A stretch of 37,518 nt of DNA from Candidatus Latescibacterota bacterium (GCA_016187725.1 JACPJE010000255.1:1-37518); one strand, 5' to 3'; shown: positions 8,041 through 16,928, counted from the stretch's first letter. Notes: a model not told the origin generated them from the sequence alone. A program made the numbers and translations.

Positions 8041-10063
8041 ACTGGTCCAGCGCCTGGCGCACCGTCTGCCCCAGCTCGGCGGCCTGCACCGGCTTCTGGA
8101 GCACGGCCGCGGCGCCCTCGAACTGGCAGGCAGGTAGGGCATAGCCGCTGCACAGTACCACCGGCAGCTGCGGCGCCTGCGCCTTCATCCTGGCCAGCAC
8201 CTGTCCCCCCGAAAGGCCGGGCATGGACAGGTCGAGGATCACCAGGCCGAGCCGCTCCCCTTCCCGCCGGAAAATCTCCAGGCCCTTGCCCCCGTCTGCC
8301 GCTTCCAACACCGTGTAGCCCAATTCGCGCATCAGGCGGACCATGGTCTGGCGAGGCCCCCGGTCGTCGTCGATGATCAGCAGGGTTTCCCGGCCCCGGG
8401 GAATGGCATCCCGCCCCTGATTTCCCAACTCGGGGTCCTGGTCCCCCAGCGGCAGCAGGACCCTGAAGGTGGTTCCCTCCCCCGGGGCGCTGTGGCACTC
8501 CACCTGGCCCTGGTGGTCGCGGACAATGGCATAGACCGTGGCCAGGCCCAGGCCCGTGCCCCTGCCCACCTCCTTGGTGGTGAAAAAGGGCTCGAAGATC
8601 CGCTCGCGTGTCGCCTCGTCCATCCCGCACCCGTTGTCCTCCACCTCGACGTAGAGCCAGCACCCGGCAGCTTCCCCGGCGGCGCGCACCCCCGCCCTCA
8701 CCCTGATGTGGGCGGCGCTGCGCTCCACCCCTTTCAGGGCATCGCGGGCATTGATGCACAGGTTGAGCAATACCTGTTGAACTTGGGTGGGGTCGCCCAG
8801 CGCCAGGGGCAGTTCCCGGGCGACCTCGGCCCTGAGAGCGATCTGGCGGTCGAAGGTCTTGCGGCAGATGTCCACGGTGTTCTCCACCACCTGCGCCAGG
8901 TCGAAGGAGCCGTAGTGACCCGCCGGCTGCTGGCGGCCGAAGATCATCAGCTGCCGGATCATCTCCGCCGCCCTCAGCCCTTCCTCGGTCGCCTCGTTCA
9001 GACCCGCCTGCAGCTTGGGGGGGGCCTTGGCGGAGATCAGCTCCAGGTTGAGGAGGATGGACTGGAGCATGTTGTTGAAGTTGTGGGCGATCCCGGCGGT
9101 GAGCTGGCCCACGGCGTCCATCTTCTGGGCCTGGCGCAGCTGGCTTTCGGCCTGGCCCAGCTTTTTCAGGTCCTCCAGCCGCCGGTACACCTCGTTCATC
9201 ACCCCGGCGAATTGTTCCAGCACGTGGATATCGCCCTCGCTGAAGGCGTTCTCCGCGGTGCTGTTCATGGCGATGGTGCCGCCCAGGAAGGGCACGTCGA
9301 CCACGCACTTCACGTCGAGGGGGATGGAGTCCTTGAATTGCTCTATTTCCCGGCGGCTGCGGCGGTAGAGGAGCTGGCCGCTCTCCACCACCTGCCTGAG
9401 GCTGGGGGTCAGGGGGGAATTGAGACCTTCGCGCTGGAATTCGGCTGCCGACATGCTGGAGTTGTAAGCGCCGAATAGACCTTTTTGTAGGTTTACGAAC
9501 TGGATGCTGCACATGTGGAACTCCACCAGCGTGCGCAACTCATGGTGGAAGCAACCCACCACCTTGTGCCAGTCGGCCTCGCCCTCCATGAGCAGCACCT
9601 CGTTGCGCACCCGCTGGACCGCCAGGTCCACCCGGGTCGCCTCAGCATGCCGCTGGCGGTCGCTGATGTCGTGGTGGAAGACCAGCAGACAGAGACGGCC
9701 GGCCAGGGTGAAGCGGGTCACCGCGGCGACGAACCAGCGCCGCTCCTGCGGGGCGTGACCGGCGTACTCCAGTTCAAAGCGGGGGCGCGCCCCACTCAGC
9801 ACCTCGCGCAGGCCGGCGGCGAACTGGGCTGCCTGGCTGGCGCCTTCGCCGGTGGCCCGCTCGCACACCTCCAGGTAGTTGACCCGCTCGCCTTCCCTGG
9901 CCCAGACCGCCCCGTTATCGGCGGCAAAGGTCTGCCAGGCCTGGTTGACCGCCAGGATCCACCCCTGCGCATCGACGATGCAGGCCTGCCCGGGAAAGGC
10001 GTCGAGCAGGGTCTGGGTAAAGGATTCCCCTACCTCGGTCAACAGTGCGGATTCATCATTCAT
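8018..10063 (-). CDS. Soluble hybrid sensor histidine kinase (PAS-GAF-like-HisKA-HATPase-receiver)
   Basis: A 681-residue hybrid kinase with no membrane segments. Residues about 20-135 resemble a PAS domain ([17 protein letters not shown] to [11 protein letters not shown]). Residues about 150-295 form a GAF-like sensor region, similar to that of the kinase at 22496. The H-box is [15 protein letters not shown] with His near 327. ATPase motifs are [11 protein letters not shown] (N), DNGCGM (G1), EPFFTTK (F) and [11 protein letters not shown] (G2). The C-terminal receiver carries LLIIDDD, the acceptor Asp in [10 protein letters not shown], and Lys in LQKPV. The start at 10063 lies about 110 bp downstream of a predicted promoter with inverted repeats. 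It is divergent from the Rieske operon, so a regulatory link to respiration is possible but unproven. Confidence 0.93.
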   Translation of the reverse strand: MNDESALLTEVGESFTQTLLDAFPGQACIVDAQGWILAVNQAWQTFAADNGAVWAREGERVNYLEVCERATGEGASQAAQFAAGLREVLSGARPRFELEYAGHAPQERRWFVAAVTRFTLAGRLCLLVFHHDISDRQRHAEATRVDLAVQRVRNEVLLMEGEADWHKVVGCFHHELRTLVEFHMCSIQFVNLQKGLFGAYNSSMSAAEFQREGLNSPLTPSLRQVVESGQLLYRRSRREIEQFKDSIPLDVKCVVDVPFLGGTIAMNSTAENAFSEGDIHVLEQFAGVMNEVYRRLEDLKKLGQAESQLRQAQKMDAVGQLTAGIAHNFNNMLQSILLNLELISAKAPPKLQAGLNEATEEGLRAAEMIRQLMIFGRQQPAGHYGSFDLAQVVENTVDICRKTFDRQIALRAEVARELPLALGDPTQVQQVLLNLCINARDALKGVERSAAHIRVRAGVRAAGEAAGCWLYVEVEDNGCGMDEATRERIFEPFFTTKEVGRGTGLGLATVYAIVRDHQGQVECHSAPGEGTTFRVLLPLGDQDPELGNQGRDAIPRGRETLLIIDDDRGPRQTMVRLMRELGYTVLEAADGGKGLEIFRREGERLGLVILDLSMPGLSGGQVLARMKAQAPQLPVVLCSGYALPACQFEGAAAVLQKPVQAAELGQTVRQALDQFKESDAG

Positions 10064-10162
10064 ATACCCCCGCCTCTCAAGCGCCTTGAGGCTGGTACGT
10101 CCCGCCTTCTCCGGGGTTGATCCCGGCCGACGGGGATGCCACCGGCGATCCCCTCGGCGGCG

Positions 10163-10214
10163 AATTTGCTCCTAAGATAGCAAATTGCCTCCCCCGCACC
10201 AACGCGCAATTTGC
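10163..10214 (-). promoter_or_regulatory. Predicted kinase promoter overlapped by AATTTGCT/AGCAAATT repeats
   Basis: On the minus strand, TTGGTG (10202-10197) and TATCTT (10179-10174) are 17 bp apart. A perfect 8-bp inverted repeat, AATTTGCT (10163-10170) / AGCAAATT (10179-10186), covers the -10 region, and a third AATTTGC lies at 10208-10214. The arrangement resembles an operator between the divergent kinase and Rieske operons. Confidence 0.4.
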
Positions 10215-10283
10215 CGTAGACGGGTAGGGGGACAATCGTTACATTAGAGCCATCATTTCCCCAAACTGCGAGCCAGCGCGCTT

Positions 10284-10775
10284 ATGGATCAGACCTCCCA
10301 CCCCCACCATGAGCACCACCCCCATCTCCATCTGCCGGACAAGGCAACCGTGCGCCGCGACTTTATCCGCACCCTCTTCACCAGCGGCTTCCTGGTGTGG
10401 ATCGGCGCCTTCATCTACCCGGTGTACCGCTATCTCAAGCCCAGAGTGGAAGAGGACACCGCCAACGCGGTGCAGTCCATCATCGCCGGCAAACTGGGAG
10501 ACTTTGCCAGCACCCGCGCCAAGCTGGTCAAGTTCGGCACCAAGCCGGTGCTGCTGCTCAAGAACGACCAGGGGGAACTCGTCGCCCTGGGCGCTACCTG
10601 CAAGCACCTGGGGTGCACCGTGCAGTACATCGCCGAAAAGAACCACATCTTCTGCGGCTGCCACGGCGGCACCTACGACCTGACGGGCAAGAACGTCTCC
10701 GGCCCGCCGCCGGCGCCTCTCGACAAGTACAAGGTGTCGATGGACGGCGAAGACATCATCGTCTCCAGGGCCTGA
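10284..10775 (+). CDS. Rieske [2Fe-2S] protein of a bc-type complex
   Basis: Iron-sulfur subunit that passes electrons from quinol towards cytochrome c/f-type acceptors (163 residues). A histidine-rich leader (HPHHEHHPHLHL) precedes one membrane anchor (about 28-48). Cluster box I is C106-K-H108-L-G-C111 and box II is C124-G-C126-H127-G-G, giving two Cys and two His ligands plus the disulfide pair. The ending SGPPPAPLDKYKVS is typical of QcrA/PetC. The poly-His N-terminus is unusual and could bind metal. It is the first gene of the respiratory operon, and cytochrome b starts two bases after its stop. Confidence 0.95.
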   Translation: MDQTSHPHHEHHPHLHLPDKATVRRDFIRTLFTSGFLVWIGAFIYPVYRYLKPRVEEDTANAVQSIIAGKLGDFASTRAKLVKFGTKPVLLLKNDQGELVALGATCKHLGCTVQYIAEKNHIFCGCHGGTYDLTGKNVSGPPPAPLDKYKVSMDGEDIIVSRA

Positions 10776-10777
10776 TT

Positions 10778-11872
10778 ATGTCCCACCGCCACGATCCCGA
10801 GGATCCCAACACCGCTTTTCTGCCCGATTACGTCCGCCGGCGCTACGACCTGGGCTGGATCGTCGAGTTCTTCAAGCACAAGCAGGTCCCGGTGCACCGG
10901 CATTCGGCCTGGTACTACACCGGCGGCATCGCCCTCTTTCTCTTCATCGTGCAGATCATCACCGGGGTGCTGCTGATGGTGCACTACAACCCCGGCCAGT
11001 CCCATGCCAGCGTCCAGGCCATCATGTCCCAGGTCGATTTCGGCTGGCTGATCCGCTCCACCCATTCCTGGTCGGCCAATCTGATGGTGCTGGTGGTCTT
11101 CGTCCACATGTTCAGCTGCTTTTTCATGCGCTCCTACAAGTACCCGCGCGAGATGACCTGGGTCACCGGCTTTGTGCTCCTGGCCCTGTGCATGGCCTTC
11201 GGCTTCAGCGGCTATCTGCTGCCCTGGGACCAACTGGCCTTCTTCGCCACCCAGATCGGCGTCAAGAGCAGCGAGGTCATGCCGATCTTCGGCGGCTTTG
11301 TCGCCGACATGCTGCGCGGGGGCAAGGAACTGGGCCCCCAGACCATCGAGCGCTTCTACGCCCTGCACGTGTGGGCGCTGCCGCTGATGTTCTTCGGAGT
11401 CCTGGGGCTGCATGTGTTCTTCATCCAGATCCAGGGCCTCCACGAGCCGCCCTTCTTCGAGAAGCTGCCCGCGGAAAAAAAGCAGTACATGAAGTTCTTC
11501 CCCGACTTCGCCATCAAGGACGTCTACGTCTGGCTGCTGGTGATGAACTTCCTGGGGCTGCTGGCGGTGATGTTCCCCTGGGAACTGGGCGAGGAGGCCG
11601 ATCCGCTGGCGCCGGCGCCCATCGACATCAAGCCCGAATGGTACTTCCTGGCCATGTTCCAGCTGCTCAAACTCTTCCCGCCCGAGGTGGGCCCCATCAC
11701 CGGTGAGTTGCTGGGCATGCTGCTCTTTGGCCTGGTGGGGGCGCTGTGGGCGCTCATCCCCTTCATCGACTCCGAGCGCGCGCCGACCTGGCGCTCCCGC
11801 GGCACCTTCTATTTCGGCATCGCCCTGCTGGCCGGGATGATCGTCTTCACCATCTGGGGGTACTATTCCTGA
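10778..11872 (+). CDS. Cytochrome b of a bc-type complex (b6 + subunit IV in one chain)
   Basis: Quinol-oxidising di-heme membrane subunit, 364 residues and about eight helices. Heme ligands lie in STHSWSANLMVLVVFVH (H-x13-H) and in the LHVWALP...GLHVFF helix (H-x14-H). The H-x14-H spacing is the cytochrome b6 type. The b6 cysteine that binds the extra heme appears to be replaced (VPVHRHSAWYYTGG). The quinol-site signature is DIKPEWYFLAM (PEWY). The N-terminal and C-terminal halves, separate in b6f, are joined here without a c-type domain. The ATG at 10778 is two bases after the Rieske stop, and the 3' end overlaps the next gene as TGATG. Together with the Rieske protein it should form the quinol-oxidising half of the module. 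Confidence 0.93.
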   Translation: MSHRHDPEDPNTAFLPDYVRRRYDLGWIVEFFKHKQVPVHRHSAWYYTGGIALFLFIVQIITGVLLMVHYNPGQSHASVQAIMSQVDFGWLIRSTHSWSANLMVLVVFVHMFSCFFMRSYKYPREMTWVTGFVLLALCMAFGFSGYLLPWDQLAFFATQIGVKSSEVMPIFGGFVADMLRGGKELGPQTIERFYALHVWALPLMFFGVLGLHVFFIQIQGLHEPPFFEKLPAEKKQYMKFFPDFAIKDVYVWLLVMNFLGLLAVMFPWELGEEADPLAPAPIDIKPEWYFLAMFQLLKLFPPEVGPITGELLGMLLFGLVGALWALIPFIDSERAPTWRSRGTFYFGIALLAGMIVFTIWGYYS

Positions 11873-13206
11873 TGCTCGAATTTCCCGTCTGGAACGTCCA
11901 CGCCGCCGGCGGGGGCTGGATAATCGGCAGCATTGCCATCGTCCACGTCTTCGTGGCCCAGTTCGCCATCGGCGGGGGCCTGTACCTGGCGGTTACCGAA
12001 ACCTGGGCCCTGCGCCGCAACGACCAGGCCGTGCTCGGCTTCCTGCGCGGCTACTCCAACTTCTTCATGCTGCTGACCACCGTCTTCGGGGCCCTGGGCG
12101 GGGTGGGCATCTGGTTCGCCATCGGCAACGTCAATCCCACCGGCATCTCGGCGCTGATCCACAACTTCATGTTCTTCTGGGCCATCGAATGGGTGGTCTT
12201 CCTGGTCGAGATCGCCATCGCCTTCTTCTACTACTATTCCTGGGGCAAGGTCTCCCCCCAGTTCCACCTGCAGCTGGCCTGGCTCTACTGGGGCATCGCC
12301 TATTTGTCACTGGTGATCATCAACGGCATCCTGACCTTCATGCTCACCCCGGGGGACTGGATCCACACCCGCAACATCTGGGACGCCTTCTTCAATCCCT
12401 CCTACTTCCCCTCGGTGGTGGTGCGCACCGCCATCACCTGCTCGCTGGCCGGCCTCTTCTCCATCGTCACTTGCGCGCGCATCAAAGAGGAGGGACTGCG
12501 CGTCCGCATGCTCCACTATTCGGCCAAGTGGCTGATGCCCTCCTTCTTCCTGCTGCCCATCTGCCTCTACTGGTTCTTCACCACCCTGCCCCCCACGGTG
12601 GCGGCCCTGGTCGAGAACGGCATCGCCAATATCGGCGCCGGCAACCTCTCGGTGCTGACCCGGCTGCTCTTGCTGATCATGCTGCTCTCGGTGACCATCT
12701 ACGTGGTCAGCCTGCTGGGGCCCTTCTTCAATCCCCGCAGTTTCACCTTCAGCTTCGGCCTGGCCATCCTGGCCCTGGGGCTGGCGGTCACCGGGGCCAC
12801 CGAGAGCGTGCGCGAAATGCTGCGCAAACCCTATGTCATCTACGACTACCTCTACGTCAACGGCACCCTCAAGACCGTGGCCGCCGACTCCACCCGGTAC
12901 GGCCTCCTGCGCCAGAACAAGTGGATCCCCGAGAAGACCATCACCGACCAGAACCGCGTGGCCATAGGCGAGCAGCTCTTCCGCGTCCAGTGCCTGAGCT
13001 GCCACACCCCCAGTGGCTACCGCTCCATGAAAGACCTGGCCCACGGGTGGGACCGCGACTTCATCTTCAACCGGCTCATCAGCCTGCCGGCCACGAATCT
13101 AATGCCTCCCTTCATGGGGGACGAAGCCGAGCGCCGCGCCCTGGCCGAGTACATCGGCGACGTCGTCGGCGCTCCTCCCTCTGAGCTGACTGCGGCCAAC
13201 AGGTAG
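11872..13206 (+). CDS. CydA-like (cytochrome bd superfamily) subunit with C-terminal cytochrome c domain
   Basis: A 444-residue membrane protein with about nine helices, homologous to subunit I of cytochrome bd oxidase and fused to a cytochrome c. The first helix carries His25 in IVHVFVAQFAIGGG, where CydA has a heme ligand. IEWVVFLVE (Glu106, Glu113) resembles the CydA helix with two functional glutamates. FFNPSYFPSVVVRTA resembles the CydA FNP..KFVHT segment, but Arg185 stands where CydA has the b558 His. The long quinol-binding Q-loop is not obvious. At the C-terminus CLSCH (374-378) plus NLMPPFMG (axial Met) make a c-type heme site. This points to the bd-like families proposed to take electrons from cytochromes rather than quinol. 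Placed after Rieske/cytochrome b it would be the electron acceptor. Which family and what it reduces are inferences. Confidence 0.8.
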   Translation: MLEFPVWNVHAAGGGWIIGSIAIVHVFVAQFAIGGGLYLAVTETWALRRNDQAVLGFLRGYSNFFMLLTTVFGALGGVGIWFAIGNVNPTGISALIHNFMFFWAIEWVVFLVEIAIAFFYYYSWGKVSPQFHLQLAWLYWGIAYLSLVIINGILTFMLTPGDWIHTRNIWDAFFNPSYFPSVVVRTAITCSLAGLFSIVTCARIKEEGLRVRMLHYSAKWLMPSFFLLPICLYWFFTTLPPTVAALVENGIANIGAGNLSVLTRLLLLIMLLSVTIYVVSLLGPFFNPRSFTFSFGLAILALGLAVTGATESVREMLRKPYVIYDYLYVNGTLKTVAADSTRYGLLRQNKWIPEKTITDQNRVAIGEQLFRVQCLSCHTPSGYRSMKDLAHGWDRDFIFNRLISLPATNLMPPFMGDEAERRALAEYIGDVVGAPPSELTAANR

Positions 13207-13209
13207 TCT

Positions 13210-14331
13210 ATGGACCTGCCCATTCCCAATCCCGACCCCATCCCGGTGCCCGGGGAGATAGGCCTGATCCTCTTTCTCCTCTACCTGACCTTCTCCATCC
13301 ACGTGGTGCTGATGAACATCCTGCTGGGCGGCCTGGTGCTGACCTTTGTTTCGGAACTGGTTTCCCGCCACAGCGGCAGCCCGGAATGCCGCCACCGCCA
13401 CGAGCACCTGGCCGAGCGCCTCTCGCACATCCTGCCCTTTGCCGTCTCCCTGACCATCACCTTCGGCATCGCGCCCCTGCTCTTTGTGCAGGGGATCTAC
13501 GGCCAGTTCTTCTACACCTCCTCGGTGCTGATGGCCTGGGTCTGGCTGGGGGTGCTGCTGTTGATCCTGATCGGCTATTACAGCCTCTATCTCTACACCC
13601 GCGGCTTCGCCCGCTTTGCGCGGCGGCGCTACTGGTTCATCGGCATCAGTCTGGCCATGTTCCTGATGGTGGCCTTCATCTACGTCAACAACCTGACCCT
13701 GATGCAGACGCCGCAGAAGTGGCTGGGCATCTACACGGGCACCCAAGGCTCGGGCTGGCACTGGAACCTGGACGAGGCCACCCTGTGGCCGCGCTATTTG
13801 CACTTCGCCCTCTCGGCAGTGGCGGTGGCCGGCATGATGGTGCTGGGCCTGGGATTGCGGGAGCGGGACGAGGCGCGCGCCGCCTTCATGTGCCGCTGGG
13901 GAGGGAGTTGGTTTCTGGGAGCCACCGCTTTGCAAATCGGGGTGGGTTTGTGGTTCTACTACGCCATCCCCGGTCACCTGCGCGCCATCTTCCTCGATCA
14001 GGAAGGGGCGGCCCGCATCCTCTTCGTCAGCGCCCACGTGTTCTTCACCGTCGGCGCGCTGTGCATCGGCCTGGCCAGCTTTGGCCGGGCCGGCGCCCGG
14101 ACGGGCTGGACCGGCATCGGCCTGATCCTGGCCGGCATCGCCGAGAAGGTCATCAACCGCGATCAGCTGCGCCAGGCCTATCTCGGGCAGGTGGGCTGGA
14201 ACTTCACAACGCTGCAAACCGCCCCCCAGCACGACGTCATTGCCCTCTTCTTCGTCTTCCTCGTCGCCGGCCTGGGCCTCTTGGCCTGGGTGATCGCCAG
14301 ATACCGCCGCGAAACCGCCCAGGCTCGCTGA
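13210..14331 (+). CDS. Second CydA-like membrane subunit
   Basis: A 373-residue polytopic membrane protein with about nine helices. Its first helix (SIHVVLMNILLGGLVLTFVSE, His31) matches the first helix of the preceding CydA-like subunit and of CydA. A later helix, RYLHFALSAVAVAGM (His198), resembles the CydA VHTVSAGY segment that carries the b558 ligand. The paired-glutamate helix and the c-heme motif are absent. It is therefore a diverged CydA-type partner rather than an obvious CydB. It starts three bases after the previous stop and closes the operon. It probably assembles with the preceding protein. Confidence is good for a bd-superfamily-like membrane partner and low for its exact heme content. 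Confidence 0.65.
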   Translation: MDLPIPNPDPIPVPGEIGLILFLLYLTFSIHVVLMNILLGGLVLTFVSELVSRHSGSPECRHRHEHLAERLSHILPFAVSLTITFGIAPLLFVQGIYGQFFYTSSVLMAWVWLGVLLLILIGYYSLYLYTRGFARFARRRYWFIGISLAMFLMVAFIYVNNLTLMQTPQKWLGIYTGTQGSGWHWNLDEATLWPRYLHFALSAVAVAGMMVLGLGLRERDEARAAFMCRWGGSWFLGATALQIGVGLWFYYAIPGHLRAIFLDQEGAARILFVSAHVFFTVGALCIGLASFGRAGARTGWTGIGLILAGIAEKVINRDQLRQAYLGQVGWNFTTLQTAPQHDVIALFFVFLVAGLGLLAWVIARYRRETAQAR

Positions 14332-14355
14332 GTGAGGTTCCCTTCATACCCAGCG

Positions 14356-14373
14356 GCGGGGAGATGACCCCGC
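14356..14373. terminator. GC-rich hairpin after the respiratory operon
   Basis: GCGGGG (14356-14361) and CCCCGC (14368-14373) enclose AGATGA, about 25 bp beyond the stop of the last respiratory gene. No T-run follows, so terminator function is uncertain. Confidence 0.3.
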
Positions 14374-14390
14374 AGGGCTTTCCCGGGGAG

Positions 14391-14500
14391 TGGTCGGGTA
14401 GGGAAGTCTGCGTGGTGGGGCGGTCGGGTAGCGGAGCGATGAGCGAGCGAGGGTGAAGGACGCGCCTGGGGAAAGCCCGAAGTGGGTCGCTCCCCGACGC
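14391..14500 (+). repeat. Dispersed intergenic repeat, copy B, with internal GGTCGGGTAG repeats
   Basis: The last 43 bp (14458-14500) match 74-116 at 39 positions. Upstream, GGTCGGGTAG occurs twice, 30 bp apart (14392 and 14422), followed by a GAGCGATGAGCGAGCGAGG run. The block fills the gap between two convergent genes. Short ORFs across it on the minus strand look non-coding. Confidence 0.6.
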
Positions 14501-14543
14501 TAACTGAGGAAACCATTATCAGGCTGCTCTCAGAAATCGCCGT

Positions 14544-15359
14544 TCATAACCCCGCCACCAGCTCCCTGAATTTCTCCGCGTACTGGCGCATCACCCCCTC
14601 GGCGTCGTGGGGCTGGCCGCGCTGATGGATCACCTCCACCGAGAAGTACCCCTCGAAGCCGGCGCTGGCCAGCAGCCGCAGGGGGCCGGCGTGGTCGATG
14701 ACGCCCTGGCCCAGCGCCACGATCTGCATCCTGCCCTCCACGTACGCCCCGTCGTGCCCGTGCAGGTACGCGGTGTAGGGGCCGATGACCTGAAAGGTCT
14801 CCGCCGGCCTTTCCAGCATGCGCTGGGGGTGCATGAAATCCCACAGCACCCGCAACTGGGGGTGGTTCACCTCTTCCACCACCGCCCGCACCGGCGCGGC
14901 GCAGCTCCAGTCGTCGTGGGTCTCCAAGAGCAGGGTCACTCCCCGGCCTTTGGCCTGGGCCAGCACCTGACGGTACCCTTCGGCCACGTACTCGACCACC
15001 GCCGCCAGTTCCTGGTCCCTGGCCCGGGGCCCGCCAAAGGTGCGCACCCAGCTGCAGCCCAAATCCCCGGCCAGGTCTATATACCTTTTGAGGTCCTCCA
15101 GGTGCCGGGCCCGCTCCTGGGGATCGGGGGCGGCCAGCCGCGCCCCGGTGGCGATGCAGGCCAGTTCCAGCCCCTCTTCTTTCAGCCGCGCCCGCACCTC
15201 CCGCCGCCGGGCGGGGCCCAGGTCCGCTTCGATGCCGCAGGCGTGATCCCACTCCACCCGTGGTTCCAGCCCTTGGTACCCGTGGCGCCGCATCGCCGCG
15301 ATGGTCTCTTCCAGATTCCAGTCCGGACACACACTGCTCATGGCCGCCAGTTTGAACAT
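14544..15359 (-). CDS. Sugar phosphate isomerase/epimerase (xylose isomerase-like TIM barrel)
   Basis: A 271-residue single-domain TIM barrel of the AP-endonuclease-2 superfamily, which isomerises or epimerises sugars and cyclitols using a divalent metal. Metal-ligand candidates are Glu in [11 protein letters not shown], Asp and His in VLWDFMHPQ, His in YLHGHDG, and Glu in YFSVEVIH. The start ATG at 15359 has CAGGAG about nine bases upstream. A possible minus-strand promoter (TTGGTG, 16 bp, TATAAG) lies in the 80-bp divergent gap to the YbjQ-like gene. The substrate cannot be deduced. A second member of the family is at 19486. Confidence 0.85.
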   Translation of the reverse strand: MFKLAAMSSVCPDWNLEETIAAMRRHGYQGLEPRVEWDHACGIEADLGPARRREVRARLKEEGLELACIATGARLAAPDPQERARHLEDLKRYIDLAGDLGCSWVRTFGGPRARDQELAAVVEYVAEGYRQVLAQAKGRGVTLLLETHDDWSCAAPVRAVVEEVNHPQLRVLWDFMHPQRMLERPAETFQVIGPYTAYLHGHDGAYVEGRMQIVALGQGVIDHAGPLRLLASAGFEGYFSVEVIHQRGQPHDAEGVMRQYAEKFRELVAGL

Positions 15360-15439
15360 GGCCTTCAGCTCCTGAAAGGGGTGGCTATTCTAGGAATTTT
15401 GCTTATACTATAAAAGATTGCGACACCAAGGATAATCCC

Positions 15440-15760
15440 ATGATCCTCACCACCACCCCCACCATCGAAGGCCGGCGCATCAAGGAATACCGCGGCATTG
15501 TCACCGGCGAAGCCATCATGGGCGCCAACCTCTTCCGCGACTTCTTCGCCGGCATCCGCGACATCGTCGGCGGCCGCTCGGCGGCCTACGAAAAGGAACT
15601 GGACCGCGCCCGCCAGCTCGCCATGCAGGAGCTGGAGGAACAGGCCAGGCAGCTGGGCGCCGACGCCGTGGTCGGCATCGACCTGGACTACGAAGTCATC
15701 GGCCAGGCCGGCAGCATGCTGATGGTCAGCGTCAGCGGCACCGCCGTGGTGGTAGAGTGA
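15440..15760 (+). CDS. YbjQ/UPF0145-family protein
   Basis: A 106-residue protein matching the YbjQ (UPF0145, DUF74) family over its full length: [26 protein letters not shown], then [52 protein letters not shown], and a hydrophobic [10 protein letters not shown] end. Members form small pentamers sometimes labelled heavy-metal-binding, but no function is established. AAGGAT lies about seven bases before the ATG. TATACT at 15404-15409 could be its -10 box, although no good -35 is visible. A desaturase gene follows 22 bp downstream, probably in the same transcript. Confidence 0.9.
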   Translation: MILTTTPTIEGRRIKEYRGIVTGEAIMGANLFRDFFAGIRDIVGGRSAAYEKELDRARQLAMQELEEQARQLGADAVVGIDLDYEVIGQAGSMLMVSVSGTAVVVE

Positions 15761-15782
15761 ACTGCAACTAGAAGGATTCCAA

Positions 15783-16928
15783 ATGGAAAAGCCCCCGCTC
15801 AAAATTCCCAATTTCATCGTCCTCACCCTGACCCCCCTGCTGGCGCTCATCCTCGTGCCCTGGTACGCGTTCACCGTGGGCTTCGACGCCTTCGCCTGGG
15901 GGGTCTTTGCCTTCTACATGGCGGCCACCGGCCTGGCGGTCACCGCCGGGTACCACCGCCTGTGGTCCCACCGCGCCTACGAGGCGCACTGGACCCTGCG
16001 CCTGTGGCACGCGGTGTGGGGGGCCTGCGCCATGCAGAACACCATCCTCCACTGGTGCGCCGACCACCGCCAGCACCACCGCTTCGTCGACGACAACGAC
16101 CGCGATCCCTACTCGGCCCCCAAGGGCTTCTGGCACTCCCACGTCGGCTGGATCATCCGCAAGCAGAACAACTTCACCGACGACTTCGCCAATGTCAAGG
16201 ACCTGCAGCGCGACCCCATCGTCCGCTGGCAGCACAAGTACTATCTCCCGCTGACCATCTTCACCAATGCCGGGGTGCCTCTGGCCCTGGGCTGGTGGCA
16301 CGGCCAGCTGTGGGGGGCCCTGCTGCTGGCCGGCCTGGTGCGCCTGGTGCTCAACCACCACTTCACCTTCTTCATCAACTCCCTGGCCCACATGTGGGGC
16401 CGCCAGACCTACACCGACGCCAACACCGCCCGCGACAACGGCCTCATCGCCTTTTTCACCTACGGCGAGGGCTATCACAACTACCACCACCTCTTCCAGT
16501 GGGACTACCGCAACGGGGTGCGCTGGTGGCAATTCGACCCCACCAAATGGGTGATCCGCCTCTGCTCCTGGTTGGGCCTGGCCAGCCAGTTGCGCCGGCC
16601 CCCGGTCGTCCAGATCGAAAAGGCCCGCCTCTCCATGCAGCTCAAGCGCGCCCTGGAGCAGTTGGAACACGCCACCGAGCCAGACGCCTGGCGCACCCGC
16701 CTGGAGGAGGCCCACCGCCAGTTCCTCGCCGCCCTCGAAGAGTTCACCCACTTCAGGCAGGAGTTGCGCCTGGCCAGGCAGCAGTTCCAGGAACACCTGG
16801 ACCGCGACCGGCAGGAGGTGAAGCGCCGCTACGCTGAACTCAGGGGCGAACTGGCGCGCCAGCGCCAGGCCTGGCGCCTGCTGCTGGCTGAATTGTCGGG
16901 CATGGAACTGGCCAGGGTCAGAGCTTAG
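15783..16928 (+). CDS. Acyl-CoA/fatty-acid desaturase with a C-terminal helical extension
   Basis: Membrane di-iron desaturase (381 residues) that would insert a double bond, probably delta-9, in acyl chains. The three histidine boxes are HRLWSH (58-63), HRQHH (95-99) and HNYHH (about 233-237), separated by hydrophobic helices in the usual order. The catalytic part ends near residue 280. The last roughly 95 residues (from about QIEKARLSMQL) are charged, rich in Glu, Arg, Gln and Leu, and look like a long coiled coil not usual for the family. It could mediate oligomerisation or partner binding. AAGGAT precedes the ATG. It is probably co-transcribed with the YbjQ-like gene. Confidence 0.93.
   Translation: MEKPPLKIPNFIVLTLTPLLALILVPWYAFTVGFDAFAWGVFAFYMAATGLAVTAGYHRLWSHRAYEAHWTLRLWHAVWGACAMQNTILHWCADHRQHHRFVDDNDRDPYSAPKGFWHSHVGWIIRKQNNFTDDFANVKDLQRDPIVRWQHKYYLPLTIFTNAGVPLALGWWHGQLWGALLLAGLVRLVLNHHFTFFINSLAHMWGRQTYTDANTARDNGLIAFFTYGEGYHNYHHLFQWDYRNGVRWWQFDPTKWVIRLCSWLGLASQLRRPPVVQIEKARLSMQLKRALEQLEHATEPDAWRTRLEEAHRQFLAALEEFTHFRQELRLARQQFQEHLDRDRQEVKRRYAELRGELARQRQAWRLLLAELSGMELARVRA

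Noticed and set aside
14178-14516. A 112-codon minus-strand frame across the intergenic repeat
   Set aside because: Its composition (Pro, Ser, Arg rich) comes from the repeat itself, part of it overlaps the respiratory gene, and no ribosome-binding site or family is visible.
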